Below, in pieces: positions 35,003-43,656 of a stretch of DNA of 64,000 nt. Position 1 is the stretch's first letter. Every line of letters starts with the position of its first letter. The notes below the pieces were generated by a model. The model was not told where the DNA came from, did not search any database, and worked only from the letters and a program-made list of their open reading frames with translations. The translations under genes and the position numbers were made by a program. The stretch is from Jejuia sp047345485 (lineage in GTDB: Bacteria; Bacteroidota; Bacteroidia; Flavobacteriales; Flavobacteriaceae), in the NCBI RefSeq assembly GCF_047345485.1, contig NZ_JBLFEN010000010.1, positions 1 to 64,000 on the forward strand. The letters run 5' to 3'.

Positions 35003-35650
35003 ATGAAATTTCATATATACCTATTAGCTTTATTAACTACTACTTTAATTTACAGTCAAGAAGAAGAAAAATTCACTATTACTAAAGGCACTAAAGAAAT
35101 AGGGTTGTCGTTAAATTACAGTTACCAAAAAAGTAAAGAAGATGGTACTGATGTAAACCCAGTTACACATAATTTTTTAGTTGCGCCATCGGTAGGTTAT
35201 GCTATAAAAAATAATTTAGTAATTGGTGCTGAAGTTAGATTTTCTGCACTTAGAGAAACAACAGATGTTGAGGCATCTCGAAGATTTTTAGGTCCCGATT
35301 TACAAACTTATGGCATTGGCTTCTTTCCTTATATTAAAAAATATTTTAGTATCAGTAAAGCTTTATTGTTTAACTTACAAGGACGTGTTGGTTATGAAGC
35401 TATTTCACAGGAAGATTTCAATACAAATCAAACTATAGAAGCAAATCAATTTAGCTTAGGAATAACGCCTGGTTTTACATTTAGTTTAAATAATAAACTG
35501 GCATTTGTAGCAGATTTTGGGTTTATAGGATACTCTAGCACAAAAAATGAAGATTCGAGAAATTTTGTTCGAGATAGTAAGCGAGAAAATTTTGATATAA
35601 GATTTAATGCATCAGATCTATTGGTTGGGTTAGTTTATTTTATAAAATAG
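35003..35650 (+). CDS. Outer-membrane beta-barrel protein, second of a tandem pair
   Basis: 215 residues from the ATG at 35003, which begins a proper signal peptide (MKFHIYLLALLTTTLIYS). The longer frame to 34952 overlaps the previous gene and lacks such a start. The mature protein begins QEEEKFTITKGTKEIGLSLN and has VAPSVGYAIKNNLVIGAEV at the position matching VSPKVGYAINDNLVIGTGI in the paralogue. It ends in LLVGLVYFIK. The spacing of 37 bases indicates one operon with its paralogue. Confidence 0.75.
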   Translation: MKFHIYLLALLTTTLIYSQEEEKFTITKGTKEIGLSLNYSYQKSKEDGTDVNPVTHNFLVAPSVGYAIKNNLVIGAEVRFSALRETTDVEASRRFLGPDLQTYGIGFFPYIKKYFSISKALLFNLQGRVGYEAISQEDFNTNQTIEANQFSLGITPGFTFSLNNKLAFVADFGFIGYSSTKNEDSRNFVRDSKRENFDIRFNASDLLVGLVYFIK

Positions 35651-35747
35651 TGATGCCGTTTAATATTTAGGAAGTCTTTTGTTTTAAAACCAAATATTTC
35701 TATTATTCTCATAAATAAGTTCATTACACTTTTATATTTTTGCAGCT

Positions 35748-37292
35748 ATGGCAAATCAAGACGATACATTTAAGAAGGTTATTTCGCATGCTAAGGAATA
35801 TGGTTATGTATTTCAAAGTAGTGAAATTTATGATGGTTTAAGCGCAGTTTACGACTACGCACAAAACGGTGCAGAATTAAAAAAGAATATTAGAGACTAC
35901 TGGTGGCGTGCCATGGTACAGATGAATGAAAATATTGTAGGTATAGATGCTGCAATTTTTATGCATCCCACGACATGGAAAGCCTCTGGGCATGTAGATG
36001 CGTTTAACGACCCTTTAATTGATAATAAAGATTCTAAAAAACGCTATCGTGCCGATGTGTTAATTGAAGATTACTGCGCTAAAATTGAAGCGAAAATTGA
36101 TAAAGAGGTAAAAAAAGCAGCAAAACGCTTTGGAGCTGCTTTTAATAAAGAAGAGTTTTTGTCTACAAATGCTCGTGTTGTTGGTTATCAAGAAAAGATA
36201 AATACTATTTTGTCTAGAATGGCAAAGTCTTTAGAAAATGAAGATTTGGCTGATGTGAAAGCGTTGATAGAAGAACTAGCCATTGCAGACCCAATGACCG
36301 GAAGTAAAAATTGGACGGATGTAAAGCAGTTTAATTTAATGTTTGGTACAAAGTTAGGTGCATCTGCTGAAACTGCGATGGATTTATATTTAAGACCAGA
36401 AACCGCACAAGGTATTTTTGTAAACTTTTTAAACGTACAAAAAACAAGCCGTTTAAAAATTCCGTTTGGTATTGCGCAAACAGGTAAAGCTTTTAGAAAT
36501 GAAATTGTTGCAAGACAATTTATTTTTAGAATGCGTGAGTTTGAGCAGATGGAAATGCAATTTTTTATTAAACCTGGCACCCAAGGGAAATGGTATGAGC
36601 ATTGGAAAGCGCATAGAATGAAGTGGCATTTATCATTAGGTTTGGGCGAAGAGAATTACCGTTTTCACGACCATGAAAAGTTGGCACATTACGCCGATGC
36701 TGCTGCTGATATTGAGTTTAAATTTCCTTTTGGATTTAAAGAACTTGAAGGTATACATTCTAGAACCGATTTTGATTTAAAAGCCCATGAAGAACATTCG
36801 GGTAAAAAATTACAGTATTACGATAACGAAGATAAAGAGAGTTATACACCGTATGTGTTAGAAACATCTATAGGTTTAGACCGTATGTTTTTAGCTGTTT
36901 TTTCTAATGCGTTAGAAGAAGAAGATTTGGGCGATGGTAAAACACGAACGGTTTTAAAATTGCCATCGGTTTTAGCGCCAACAAAAGCAGCAATATTTCC
37001 ATTATTAGCTAAAGATGGTTTGCCTGAAGTAGCAAAACAAATTGTTGAAGACCTAAAGTGGGATTTCAATGTGATTTATGAAGAAAAAGATACAGTAGGA
37101 AAGCGCTATAGAAGGCAAGATGCTAATGGTACACCATTTTGTATCACAGTAGATCATGATACGTTACAAGATAATACGGTCACCATTCGTCATAGAGACA
37201 CCATGGCGCAAGAACGTGTTAAAATTGATGATTTAAGAGCCATTATTAAAAAAGAAGTTGATGTACGTCATTGGTTAATGAAAATGAAGTAA
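35748..37292 (+). CDS. glyS: Glycine-tRNA ligase (dimeric alpha2 type)
   Basis: Single-chain class II glycyl-tRNA synthetase of the archaeal/eukaryotic/Gram-positive type, 514 residues. Motif 2 region LKIPFGIAQTGKAFRNEI, RPETAQGIFVNFLNVQK and the REFEQMEMQFF glycine-binding segment are present, with motif 3 in LETSIGLDRMFLAVF. The C-terminal anticodon-binding domain begins near residue 400 (APTKAAIFPLL). It ends at a strong bidirectional terminator shared with the convergent OMP gene. Confidence 0.95.
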   Translation: MANQDDTFKKVISHAKEYGYVFQSSEIYDGLSAVYDYAQNGAELKKNIRDYWWRAMVQMNENIVGIDAAIFMHPTTWKASGHVDAFNDPLIDNKDSKKRYRADVLIEDYCAKIEAKIDKEVKKAAKRFGAAFNKEEFLSTNARVVGYQEKINTILSRMAKSLENEDLADVKALIEELAIADPMTGSKNWTDVKQFNLMFGTKLGASAETAMDLYLRPETAQGIFVNFLNVQKTSRLKIPFGIAQTGKAFRNEIVARQFIFRMREFEQMEMQFFIKPGTQGKWYEHWKAHRMKWHLSLGLGEENYRFHDHEKLAHYADAAADIEFKFPFGFKELEGIHSRTDFDLKAHEEHSGKKLQYYDNEDKESYTPYVLETSIGLDRMFLAVFSNALEEEDLGDGKTRTVLKLPSVLAPTKAAIFPLLAKDGLPEVAKQIVEDLKWDFNVIYEEKDTVGKRYRRQDANGTPFCITVDHDTLQDNTVTIRHRDTMAQERVKIDDLRAIIKKEVDVRHWLMKMK

Positions 37293-37324
37293 TACTATCT
37301 TTGAAAAAAGAAATAAAGAGCAAT

Positions 37325-37362
37325 AAAAAAATGCCTTAACAGAATTGTTAAGGCATTTTTTT
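37325..37362. terminator. Bidirectional terminator between glyS and a convergent OMP gene
   Basis: A perfect hairpin: 37325-37341 pairs with 37346-37362 (17 pairs including the flanking A and T runs, loop GAAT). T runs on both strands make it functional in both directions. Confidence 0.85.
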
Positions 37363-37383
37363 ATTTGTAATCTGTAATAGATG

Positions 37384-37935
37384 TTAAAATCTATACCCTA
37401 AATTTATACCACCTTTACCTATAAATTCAAAGTCTTGCTCATTATTATTGAATAGGTTTCTACCTAACCCAACACCAATTTCGGCTATAAAACCACTTTT
37501 TGTAACCCATTTTCCACCTATACCAATACCTAAGGCAAAATCAGTAGTTTCATTTGTGGTTATCCTGCTATCAAAATCATTATTATTAAAAGCAAAAGTA
37601 TCTGTTGAGTTTAGCATTCCAAATCCTTCTACGTAAAATCCTGAAGCATATTTTTTTCCAAAATAAAAACGGTAATAAGGCGATATAAAATAGTTTACAT
37701 CGTCTACATCATCATCAATAGGAAAAAAAACTGTGATACCCGCACCAGATTCTTCATTTAAAGTTCTTTCGTAAGTCAACTCTAATGCTCCAACAATTAG
37801 GAAGAGTCCGTTTAGTTTTAGTTCATTAAAGTTAGTTGAAGTATCGCTAGTATTAGTTTTACTATCCTTTGCTTGAGAAAAAGAAGTATTAAAAGCAAAT
37901 AACGCTAAAAGCGCTAAAAGACATATTTTTTTCAT
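37384..37935 (-). CDS. Outer-membrane beta-barrel protein
   Basis: 183 residues with a signal peptide (MKKICLLALLALFAFNTSFSQ). A Thr/Asn/Ser linker precedes a short barrel: LNGLFLIVGALELTYERTL, YFISPYYRFYFGKKY, FYVEGFGMLN, then alternating strands to the C-terminal GGINLGYRF with the terminal Phe typical of outer-membrane barrels. It is of the DUF3575-like or OmpX-like size class, but I do not assign a family. It converges with glyS. Confidence 0.75.
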   Translation of the reverse strand: MKKICLLALLALFAFNTSFSQAKDSKTNTSDTSTNFNELKLNGLFLIVGALELTYERTLNEESGAGITVFFPIDDDVDDVNYFISPYYRFYFGKKYASGFYVEGFGMLNSTDTFAFNNNDFDSRITTNETTDFALGIGIGGKWVTKSGFIAEIGVGLGRNLFNNNEQDFEFIGKGGINLGYRF

Positions 37936-38012
37936 ATTTGTTATAGATTAGTTAGCTGTTACGATAACATTATTTATAATGTTTTATTGCAAAGTATTGT
38001 AAGTTTTTTAAA

Positions 38013-38477
38013 TTATATTTTAACTTGACGTTGTATCAACTGCGATAAAGAAATAAAAGTTTCTGTACGCGATACACCATTCATTTCTTGTATGGTATTT
38101 AATGTTTGCATTAGGTGATCATTACTTTTACAAATTACTTTTAAAAATACATTCCAGTTACCCGTGGTGTAATGGCATTCTAAAACTTCGGGTACTCGCT
38201 TTAAAAGTTTAATGATTAATGGTGCATCTGCAGCCTTGTCAAAATATACACCAACAAAAGCCATAGTATCAAACCCTAAAACTTCTGGGTTTACAACAAA
38301 TTTAGAGCCAGCTAAAAGGCCAGATTTTTCTAATTTACGCAAGCGTTGATGAATTGCTGCTCCAGAAATACCAACGTTTCTAGCAATTTCTAGTATTGGC
38401 GTACGCGCATCTTCCATTAAAGTACGCAGTATTTTTTTATCTATACCATCAATTTCGGTCTGTTTTTTTTTAGCCAT
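38013..38477 (-). CDS. Lrp/AsnC family transcriptional regulator
   Basis: 154 residues. The N-terminal winged helix-turn-helix (residues about 12-60: KKILRTLMEDARTPILEIAR, then VGISGAAIHQRLRKLEKSG) is followed by a RAM/AsnC ligand-binding domain (about 75-150, FVGVYFDKAAD and ECHYTTGNWNVFLKVICK). Members sense amino acids and often repress their own gene. A 23-base inverted repeat lies 58 bases upstream of the start and is a good candidate operator. Target genes are unknown. Confidence 0.92.
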   Translation of the reverse strand: MAKKKQTEIDGIDKKILRTLMEDARTPILEIARNVGISGAAIHQRLRKLEKSGLLAGSKFVVNPEVLGFDTMAFVGVYFDKAADAPLIIKLLKRVPEVLECHYTTGNWNVFLKVICKSNDHLMQTLNTIQEMNGVSRTETFISLSQLIQRQVKI

Positions 38478-38534
38478 AAGTATTATAAATTAGAAGGTAA
38501 AAGTAGTAATTTGATTTCAAAAAGAAATATTTTT

Positions 38535-38557
38535 TTAACGTATAGTATTTGCGTTAA
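38535..38557. promoter_or_regulatory. Inverted repeat TTAACG-N11-CGTTAA, candidate Lrp operator
   Basis: TTAACG at 38535-38540 and CGTTAA at 38552-38557 are perfect complementary half-sites with an 11-base spacer, in the intergenic region upstream of the Lrp-family gene. Lrp-family regulators bind such imperfect palindromes, and autoregulation is common; binding here is inference. Confidence 0.45.
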
Positions 38558-38759
38558 ATAGTAAGTTTCTAGTTTAGGCTACTCTTACAGAGCAACTGCT
38601 AAAAAACTACCCTTTTTACATAACTTGCATGCATACCTCTGGTTAGGTAAGTTGCCTAAATAAAAAGATTGCATCAAATGTATTGCTACTAAACTTAAAA
38701 ACCTTTCGCAAAGTGGCTATAGTTAAGTAAATTTGAGAAACTAAATTTATGTGTAAAAA

Positions 38760-39146
38760 ATGACTAAAATTATATTAATTACAGCAGCAGTTATGGGTAT
38801 GTTTGCCATTATTCTTGGGGCATTCGCATCTCACGGACTAAAAGCACATTTGTCTCCTGATAACCTTCAAACTTTTGAAACTGGCGTGCGCTACCAAATG
38901 TATCATGCACTATTTTTACTTTTTGTGGGCAGTTCTTCACTTGTTGCACCGCAATACAAAACCATAATTTTTTACCTTGTAATTGCTGGTGTTATTTTGT
39001 TTTCTGGTTCTATTTATGGTCTTGCAACTAATGCGTTATCAAATTTTGACTTTAAAAAAATAGGATTTATAACTCCGATTGGCGGGTTGCTTTTAATTAT
39101 ATCTTGGATTGTAGTTATTGTGAATTTCTTAAAAATAAAGTCTTAA
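38760..39146 (+). CDS. DUF423 family membrane protein
   Basis: 128 residues with four transmembrane helices and the family start MTKIILITAAVMGMFAIILG followed by the conserved AFASHGLKAHLSPDNLQTFETG. It also has RYQMYHALFLLFVG and SGSIYGLATN. This small inner-membrane family (YgdD-like) has no established function. The 282-base gap upstream, shared with the Lrp gene, holds the candidate operator and a weak hairpin at about 38622-38653. Confidence 0.9.
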   Translation: MTKIILITAAVMGMFAIILGAFASHGLKAHLSPDNLQTFETGVRYQMYHALFLLFVGSSSLVAPQYKTIIFYLVIAGVILFSGSIYGLATNALSNFDFKKIGFITPIGGLLLIISWIVVIVNFLKIKS

Positions 39147-39165
39147 AATTAAAAATATTATATTT

Positions 39166-39192
39166 TTGATTTGAATATTTATCATAGTTTTG
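39166..39192 (+). promoter_or_regulatory. Putative pckA promoter
   Basis: TTG at 39166-39168 and TAGTTTTG at 39185-39192 with a 16-base spacer approximate the Bacteroidota consensus. The pckA ATG lies 47 bases downstream of the -7 box. Confidence 0.45.
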
Positions 39193-39238
39193 TGTAATAA
39201 TCAATCAACAAATCATTTAAATTAATTTCTGTAAACAT

Positions 39239-40828
39239 ATGATGTCTTTAGAGCAATATGGTATAAAGAGTACAAAAATACATTATCAATTATCTTCCGA
39301 AGATTTACAACGTATCACTATAGAAAAGGGGCAAGGTGTTAAAGCTTCTTCTGGTGCTTTAGCTGTTAATACGGGTGAATTTACTGGTCGGTCTCCAAAA
39401 GATAGATTTATAGTTAAAGATGCAATAACAGAAGATAAAGTATGGTGGGGTACAATTAATATTCCTTTTTCTTCTGAAAACTTTGATAAGCTTTATGATA
39501 AAGTTGTGGAATATTTATCTAATAAAGAGGTATTTGTTAGGGATTGTTATGCGTGTGCAGATGCTGACTATAAATTAAATATTCGGGTGATTAATGAGTA
39601 TCCTTGGAGTAATATGTTTGCCTACAATATGTTTTTAAGGCCAACAACTGAGGAGTTAGAGCAGTTTGAGGCACAATGGACAGTAATAAATGCACCGAGT
39701 TTTATGGCAGATGCTAATGTTGATGGCACACGTCAACATAATTTTGCCATTTTAAACTTTACAAAAAAAATTGCTTTAATTGGAGGTACAGGGTATACTG
39801 GTGAAATTAAAAAAGGGATTTTTTCAGCATTAAATTTTATACTTCCTGTAGAAAAGAATACGTTACCAATGCATTGTAGTGCTAATGTTGGTAAGGCTGG
39901 TGATACAGCTATTTTCTTCGGATTATCTGGTACAGGTAAAACTACGCTTTCTACCGATGCTAATCGTAGCTTAATTGGCGATGATGAACACGGTTGGACT
40001 AATGAGAATTCTGTTTTTAATTTTGAAGGTGGTTGTTACGCTAAAGTGATAAACCTATCAAGAGATAAAGAGCCTGAAATATATGACGCAATAAAGCCTG
40101 GTGCTATTCTTGAAAACGTAATTTTAAATGATGCAGGCGAGGTTAATTTTGAAGATACATATATTACTCAAAATACAAGAGTAAGTTACCCTATTCATCA
40201 TATTGAAAATATAAAAGTACCATCTGTAGGTAAGAATCCTAAAAACATATTCTTTTTAACTGCCGACGCCTTTGGCGTTATACCACCTATTTCTAAATTA
40301 ACGCCAAGTCAGGCTGCGTACCATTTTATTTCTGGTTATACAGCTAAAGTAGCTGGGACAGAAGCTGGTATAAAGGAGCCTCAACCTTCCTTTTCAGCAT
40401 GTTTTGGTGCTCCCTTTATGCCTTTACATCCTGCTAAATACGCAGAAATGTTAAGTAATAAAATGATAGCTGCAGGGGTTAATGTGTGGTTAATTAACAC
40501 AGGTTGGACTGGTGGACCTTACGGCGTTGGAACACGTATGGAATTAAAATATACGCGTGCTATGATAAATGCGGTATTGGACGGTGATTTAGGGTTGTAC
40601 AATTATGATGATTATCATATACATTCAGTATTTGGTGTAGCGCAACCTAGAAGTTGTCCTGGTGTACCAACCAGTGTTTTAAGTCCAAGAGCAACTTGGA
40701 ATGACGATAAGGCATACTATACTACAGCTTTTAAACTCACCAATGCATTTAGAGAAAATTTTAAAAAGTTTGAAATGCACTGTAGTGAAGAAATAAGACG
40801 CGGAGGCCCTCAGCGTTATGCGTTTTAA
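39239..40828 (+). CDS. pckA: Phosphoenolpyruvate carboxykinase (ATP)
   Basis: Gluconeogenic conversion of oxaloacetate to PEP using ATP. Family marks: GEFTGRSPKDRFIV near the start, the metal/oxaloacetate site MHCSANVGKAGDTAIFFG, the P-loop GLSGTGKTTLSTD (about residue 230), ADAFGVIPPISKLTPSQA and TGWTGGPYGVGTRM. At 529 residues it is complete. Two consecutive ATG codons (39239 and 39242) are possible starts. A likely promoter lies upstream. The gene converges with a hypothetical gene 3 bases beyond its stop. Confidence 0.96.
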   Translation: MMSLEQYGIKSTKIHYQLSSEDLQRITIEKGQGVKASSGALAVNTGEFTGRSPKDRFIVKDAITEDKVWWGTINIPFSSENFDKLYDKVVEYLSNKEVFVRDCYACADADYKLNIRVINEYPWSNMFAYNMFLRPTTEELEQFEAQWTVINAPSFMADANVDGTRQHNFAILNFTKKIALIGGTGYTGEIKKGIFSALNFILPVEKNTLPMHCSANVGKAGDTAIFFGLSGTGKTTLSTDANRSLIGDDEHGWTNENSVFNFEGGCYAKVINLSRDKEPEIYDAIKPGAILENVILNDAGEVNFEDTYITQNTRVSYPIHHIENIKVPSVGKNPKNIFFLTADAFGVIPPISKLTPSQAAYHFISGYTAKVAGTEAGIKEPQPSFSACFGAPFMPLHPAKYAEMLSNKMIAAGVNVWLINTGWTGGPYGVGTRMELKYTRAMINAVLDGDLGLYNYDDYHIHSVFGVAQPRSCPGVPTSVLSPRATWNDDKAYYTTAFKLTNAFRENFKKFEMHCSEEIRRGGPQRYAF

Positions 40829-40831
40829 ATA

Positions 40832-41320
40832 TTATTCTAAAATAATCAGCTCTTTTATGATTCCTTCATAGTTAGAAAGTTTGGTTTTACCTAGAACTCT
40901 TTCAATAAATGTTTTATAAAAAGTAAGAAAGCCGATACCGTGCATTCTTCTTTTATCATAATAATATCTTGAAAGATCAGTACCAGCTAACCAAATATCT
41001 TTTTCTGAATTTATAAGTATTGGATAAAAACAGTTATCATCAAATTGTGATATGTTGAAACGTATCAATGCCCATTTAGTGTCATATTTTATGTTGATAT
41101 GCTCTCCTATCAAAAACAGCCAAAGAAGAAATGCGTTATCAGATTTTTTTATTTTTTTCATAATACAATCTGTAATAATCTCAATATTTTTTGCTTTCGA
41201 AATGTCCAATTTTCCTGTTTCAATCAATTGAAATAAACTACCAAGTTTAGCGTTTTGAGCTTTATTTATTTCGAGAATAAAACTTTGATTGTTGCAGACA
41301 ACTTTACTTTTAAAAAACAT
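40832..41320 (-). CDS. Hypothetical protein
   Basis: 162 residues from the ATG at 41320 (MFFKSKVVCNNQSFILEINK). The frame stays open to 41380, but that part would be encoded by the hemD terminator hairpin, so it is unlikely to be translated. The protein is soluble, Ile/Lys-rich, with a possible WLAGTDLSRYYYDKRRMHGIG motif near residue 115. I do not recognise a family. The gene lies downstream of hemD on the same strand but behind a terminator. Confidence 0.6.
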   Translation of the reverse strand: MFFKSKVVCNNQSFILEINKAQNAKLGSLFQLIETGKLDISKAKNIEIITDCIMKKIKKSDNAFLLWLFLIGEHINIKYDTKWALIRFNISQFDDNCFYPILINSEKDIWLAGTDLSRYYYDKRRMHGIGFLTFYKTFIERVLGKTKLSNYEGIIKELIILE

Positions 41321-41355
41321 AACTTCGATTTGTGTAAATTTAGTTTTTTTCAAAT

Positions 41356-41387
41356 AAAAAAAGAGATGGCTAATAGCCATCTCTTTT
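41356..41387 (-). terminator. Intrinsic terminator of hemD
   Basis: Bases 41359-41371 pair perfectly with 41375-41387 (13 pairs, 3-base loop). On the minus strand it runs into seven T. Confidence 0.8.
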
Positions 41388-41409
41388 AATATATGATTAA
41401 ATAAAAAGT

Positions 41410-42159
41410 TTATTTCCCTTTATTAACCTTATCAATATATTTTTCTAATGCCATTGTCATAGAAGGAGTTTCAGGCGTTGGTGCAGAGATATCTACACGT
41501 AATCCTTTTTCTTCAACAGCTTTTATAGTTGTATTACCAAAAACAGCTATTCTAGTTTCATTTTGCTGAAAATCAGGAAAATTTTTAAATAATGATTCAA
41601 TTCCAGAAGGGCTAAAAAACACTAAAACATCATAGTAAACATTAGCTAAATCTGATAAATCGCTTACCACAGTTTTATAAAATGTAGCTTGTTTCCAATC
41701 TACGCCTAATCCATCTAATGTAGCAGGAACAAGAGGTTTTACCTTATCAGTATTTGGTAATAAGAATTTTTCATCCTTATACTTTTTAATTAAAGGTGAT
41801 AATTCTGCAAATGTGCGCTTACCCACATAAATTTTACGTTTTCTATAAACTACGTATTTTTGAAGGTAGTAGGCAACAGCTTCTGACTGACAAAAATATT
41901 TCATAGAATCTGGCACTTTAAAACGCATTTCGTCAGCTACTCTAAAAAAGTGATCAACCGCATTTCTACTTGTTAAAATAATAGCAGTATAGTTGTGTAA
42001 GTCTATTTTTTGATGCCTAATTTCTTTTGCTGGTACACCTTCTACGTGTATAAAAGGTCTAAAATCTATTTTTACTTTCTTCTTCTCTTCTAAATCAAAG
42101 TAAGGAGAGTTCTCAATTTTAGGTTCTGGCTGAGATACTAAAATGGTCTTCACTTTCAT
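41410..42159 (-). CDS. hemD: Uroporphyrinogen-III synthase
   Basis: Cyclises hydroxymethylbilane to uroporphyrinogen III in tetrapyrrole synthesis. The 249-residue two-lobed protein shows family-typical patches in an otherwise poorly conserved family: ILVSQPEPKIENSPY at the start, YTAIILTSRNAVDHFF, FLLPNTDKVKPLVPATLD, and VLVFFSPSGIESLFKNFP. The late RIAVFGNTTIKAVEEKGL is followed by APTPETPSMTMALEKYI, the most diagnostic region. The DUF4271 gene precedes it by 18 bases, as usual in Flavobacteria. Confidence 0.88.
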   Translation of the reverse strand: MKVKTILVSQPEPKIENSPYFDLEEKKKVKIDFRPFIHVEGVPAKEIRHQKIDLHNYTAIILTSRNAVDHFFRVADEMRFKVPDSMKYFCQSEAVAYYLQKYVVYRKRKIYVGKRTFAELSPLIKKYKDEKFLLPNTDKVKPLVPATLDGLGVDWKQATFYKTVVSDLSDLANVYYDVLVFFSPSGIESLFKNFPDFQQNETRIAVFGNTTIKAVEEKGLRVDISAPTPETPSMTMALEKYIDKVNKGK

Positions 42160-42177
42160 AGTTTCAAAATAGTTTAA

Positions 42178-42822
42178 TTATGTGCCAAAAACCGCGTAAA
42201 TAATTACATAGGGTGCGATTTCGAGAGCGCAAAGATACAAAATAAAATAGAAAAAATTAGTTTTTATAGTATTTTGATACATTTTGAGTGTGGTTATTAA
42301 ACCACTAATATTAACAATACCTAGTAAAATAATTACAGTGTAAATTATAGTTTGATTAGGTACAATAGTATAAATTAAAATAGCATTAATTGGTAGTAAT
42401 AAAAGGCCTAAATAATTTTTATAACTTATTTTTTGAAAGATATACGCGCCTATAATAGTTTCAATTTCAAAAAGGCTAGCTAATAGGCGCTCAAAGAGTA
42501 CTTTTGCCAACATAAAAATACTAATACCTACCATTAATTTAATAATTAAGTTAGTGTTTATTTCTATAGTGTTTGTTATGTTTTCAAAACACAATAGACA
42601 AAATATAGCGCTTGAAATAACTAGATTTAAAAATAATAAACCATCGTAGTAATCTAAAAATTTTTGGTCTTTACCATATATCTTTAAATATTTAGAGTTA
42701 CTAATAACCAAAATAAATTCTTGAAAGCGTTTTGGAGCTATACTTTTGGCTAAGGCAATAGCTATCAAACACACAAGGAGTAAAATAGTATACAGTGTAT
42801 ATGATGGTACTTCTCGAAGCAT
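42178..42822 (-). CDS. DUF4271 family membrane protein
   Basis: 214 residues with about six hydrophobic helices (first LYTILLLVCLIAIALAKS; last FFYFILYLCALEIAPYVIIY). The spacing of helices, the C-terminal LCALEIAPYVIIYAV and the position immediately upstream of hemD match DUF4271, a Bacteroidota inner-membrane family of unknown role. It is divergent from the glycosyltransferase gene. Confidence 0.8.
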   Translation of the reverse strand: MLREVPSYTLYTILLLVCLIAIALAKSIAPKRFQEFILVISNSKYLKIYGKDQKFLDYYDGLLFLNLVISSAIFCLLCFENITNTIEINTNLIIKLMVGISIFMLAKVLFERLLASLFEIETIIGAYIFQKISYKNYLGLLLLPINAILIYTIVPNQTIIYTVIILLGIVNISGLITTLKMYQNTIKTNFFYFILYLCALEIAPYVIIYAVFGT

Positions 42823-42899
42823 GGGTTAAAATTATCATAAATTTTACACAAGTGACGAATTATTACGAAGTTTTTAAAAAAAATAATAGCTTAAAAATG

Positions 42900-42907
42900 T
42901 ACATTTG
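42900..42907 (+). promoter_or_regulatory. Putative -7 box for the glycosyltransferase operon
   Basis: TACATTTG fits TAnnTTTG and lies 18 bases before the ATG at 42926. No clear -33 TTG is present. Confidence 0.35.
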
Positions 42908-42925
42908 TCCCTATTATTAGTTTAC

Positions 42926-43651
42926 ATGAAGGACGCTGTTGTAATAATTCCAACGTATAATGAGATTGAAAATATAGAGCTTATCATTAAGGCTGTATTT
43001 TCACAATCTAGAGCAATACATATTCTTATAGTAGACGATAATTCTCCAGATGGTACTTCGGATAAGGTAAAAGCATTACAAAATCAGTTTCCTGGAAGAT
43101 TACATTTAAAACAGCGTAAAGAAAAATCAGGATTAGGTACTGCTTATATTCTTGGATTTAAGTGGTGTTTGGTTAGAGATTATCTCTATATTTTTGAAAT
43201 GGATGCAGATTTTTCGCATGATCCTGAGGATTTAATACGACTATATGAAGTTTGTGAAAACGGAAAGGCAGATATGTCCATTGGTTCCAGATATAAAACA
43301 GGTGTTAATGTTGTAAACTGGCCTATGGCTAGAGTTTTAATGTCATATTTGGCATCTAAATATGTGAGGTTTATTACTGGAATGAAGATTGCTGATACAA
43401 CAGCAGGATTTGTATGTTATAAACGCCATGTATTAGAAACCTTAGATTTAAGACGTATAAAATTTATAGGCTACGCTTTTCAAATTGAAATGAAATTTAA
43501 AACCTACCTTAAAGGTTTTAAAATAGTAGAAGTTCCTGTGATTTTTACAGATAGAACAAGAGGTGCATCTAAATTAAGTTCTGGGATTATTTCTGAAGCA
43601 GTTTTTGGAGTTATTTCAATGAAATTAAAAAGTTTATTTAAAAGAAAATAA
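42926..43651 (+). CDS. Polyprenol monophosphomannose synthase-like glycosyltransferase (GT2)
   Basis: 241 residues. GT-A fold with VVIIPTYNEIENIELIIK at the N-terminus, LIVDDNSPDGTSDKV and the metal-binding DAD in FEMDADFSHDPED (about residue 95). The late FQIEMKFKTYLKGFKIVEVPVIF with TDRTRGASKLS is typical of dolichol/polyprenol-phosphate mannose synthases (DPM1). There is no C-terminal membrane domain, so it is the soluble catalytic form that acts at the inner membrane face. ATG 42926 is preferred over the TTG at 42905. It is followed by the dihydroorotase gene 5 bases later. Confidence 0.88.
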   Translation: MKDAVVIIPTYNEIENIELIIKAVFSQSRAIHILIVDDNSPDGTSDKVKALQNQFPGRLHLKQRKEKSGLGTAYILGFKWCLVRDYLYIFEMDADFSHDPEDLIRLYEVCENGKADMSIGSRYKTGVNVVNWPMARVLMSYLASKYVRFITGMKIADTTAGFVCYKRHVLETLDLRRIKFIGYAFQIEMKFKTYLKGFKIVEVPVIFTDRTRGASKLSSGIISEAVFGVISMKLKSLFKRK

Positions 43652-43656
43652 ATACA

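Noticed and set aside
35735..35742. TATTTTTG as the glyS promoter
   Set aside because: Only 6 bases before the ATG and without a -33 TTG, so initiation from it would give a leaderless or truncated message.
41321..41380. N-terminal extension of the hypothetical gene at 40832
   Set aside because: These codons fall on the hemD terminator hairpin; the ATG at 41320 is the better start.
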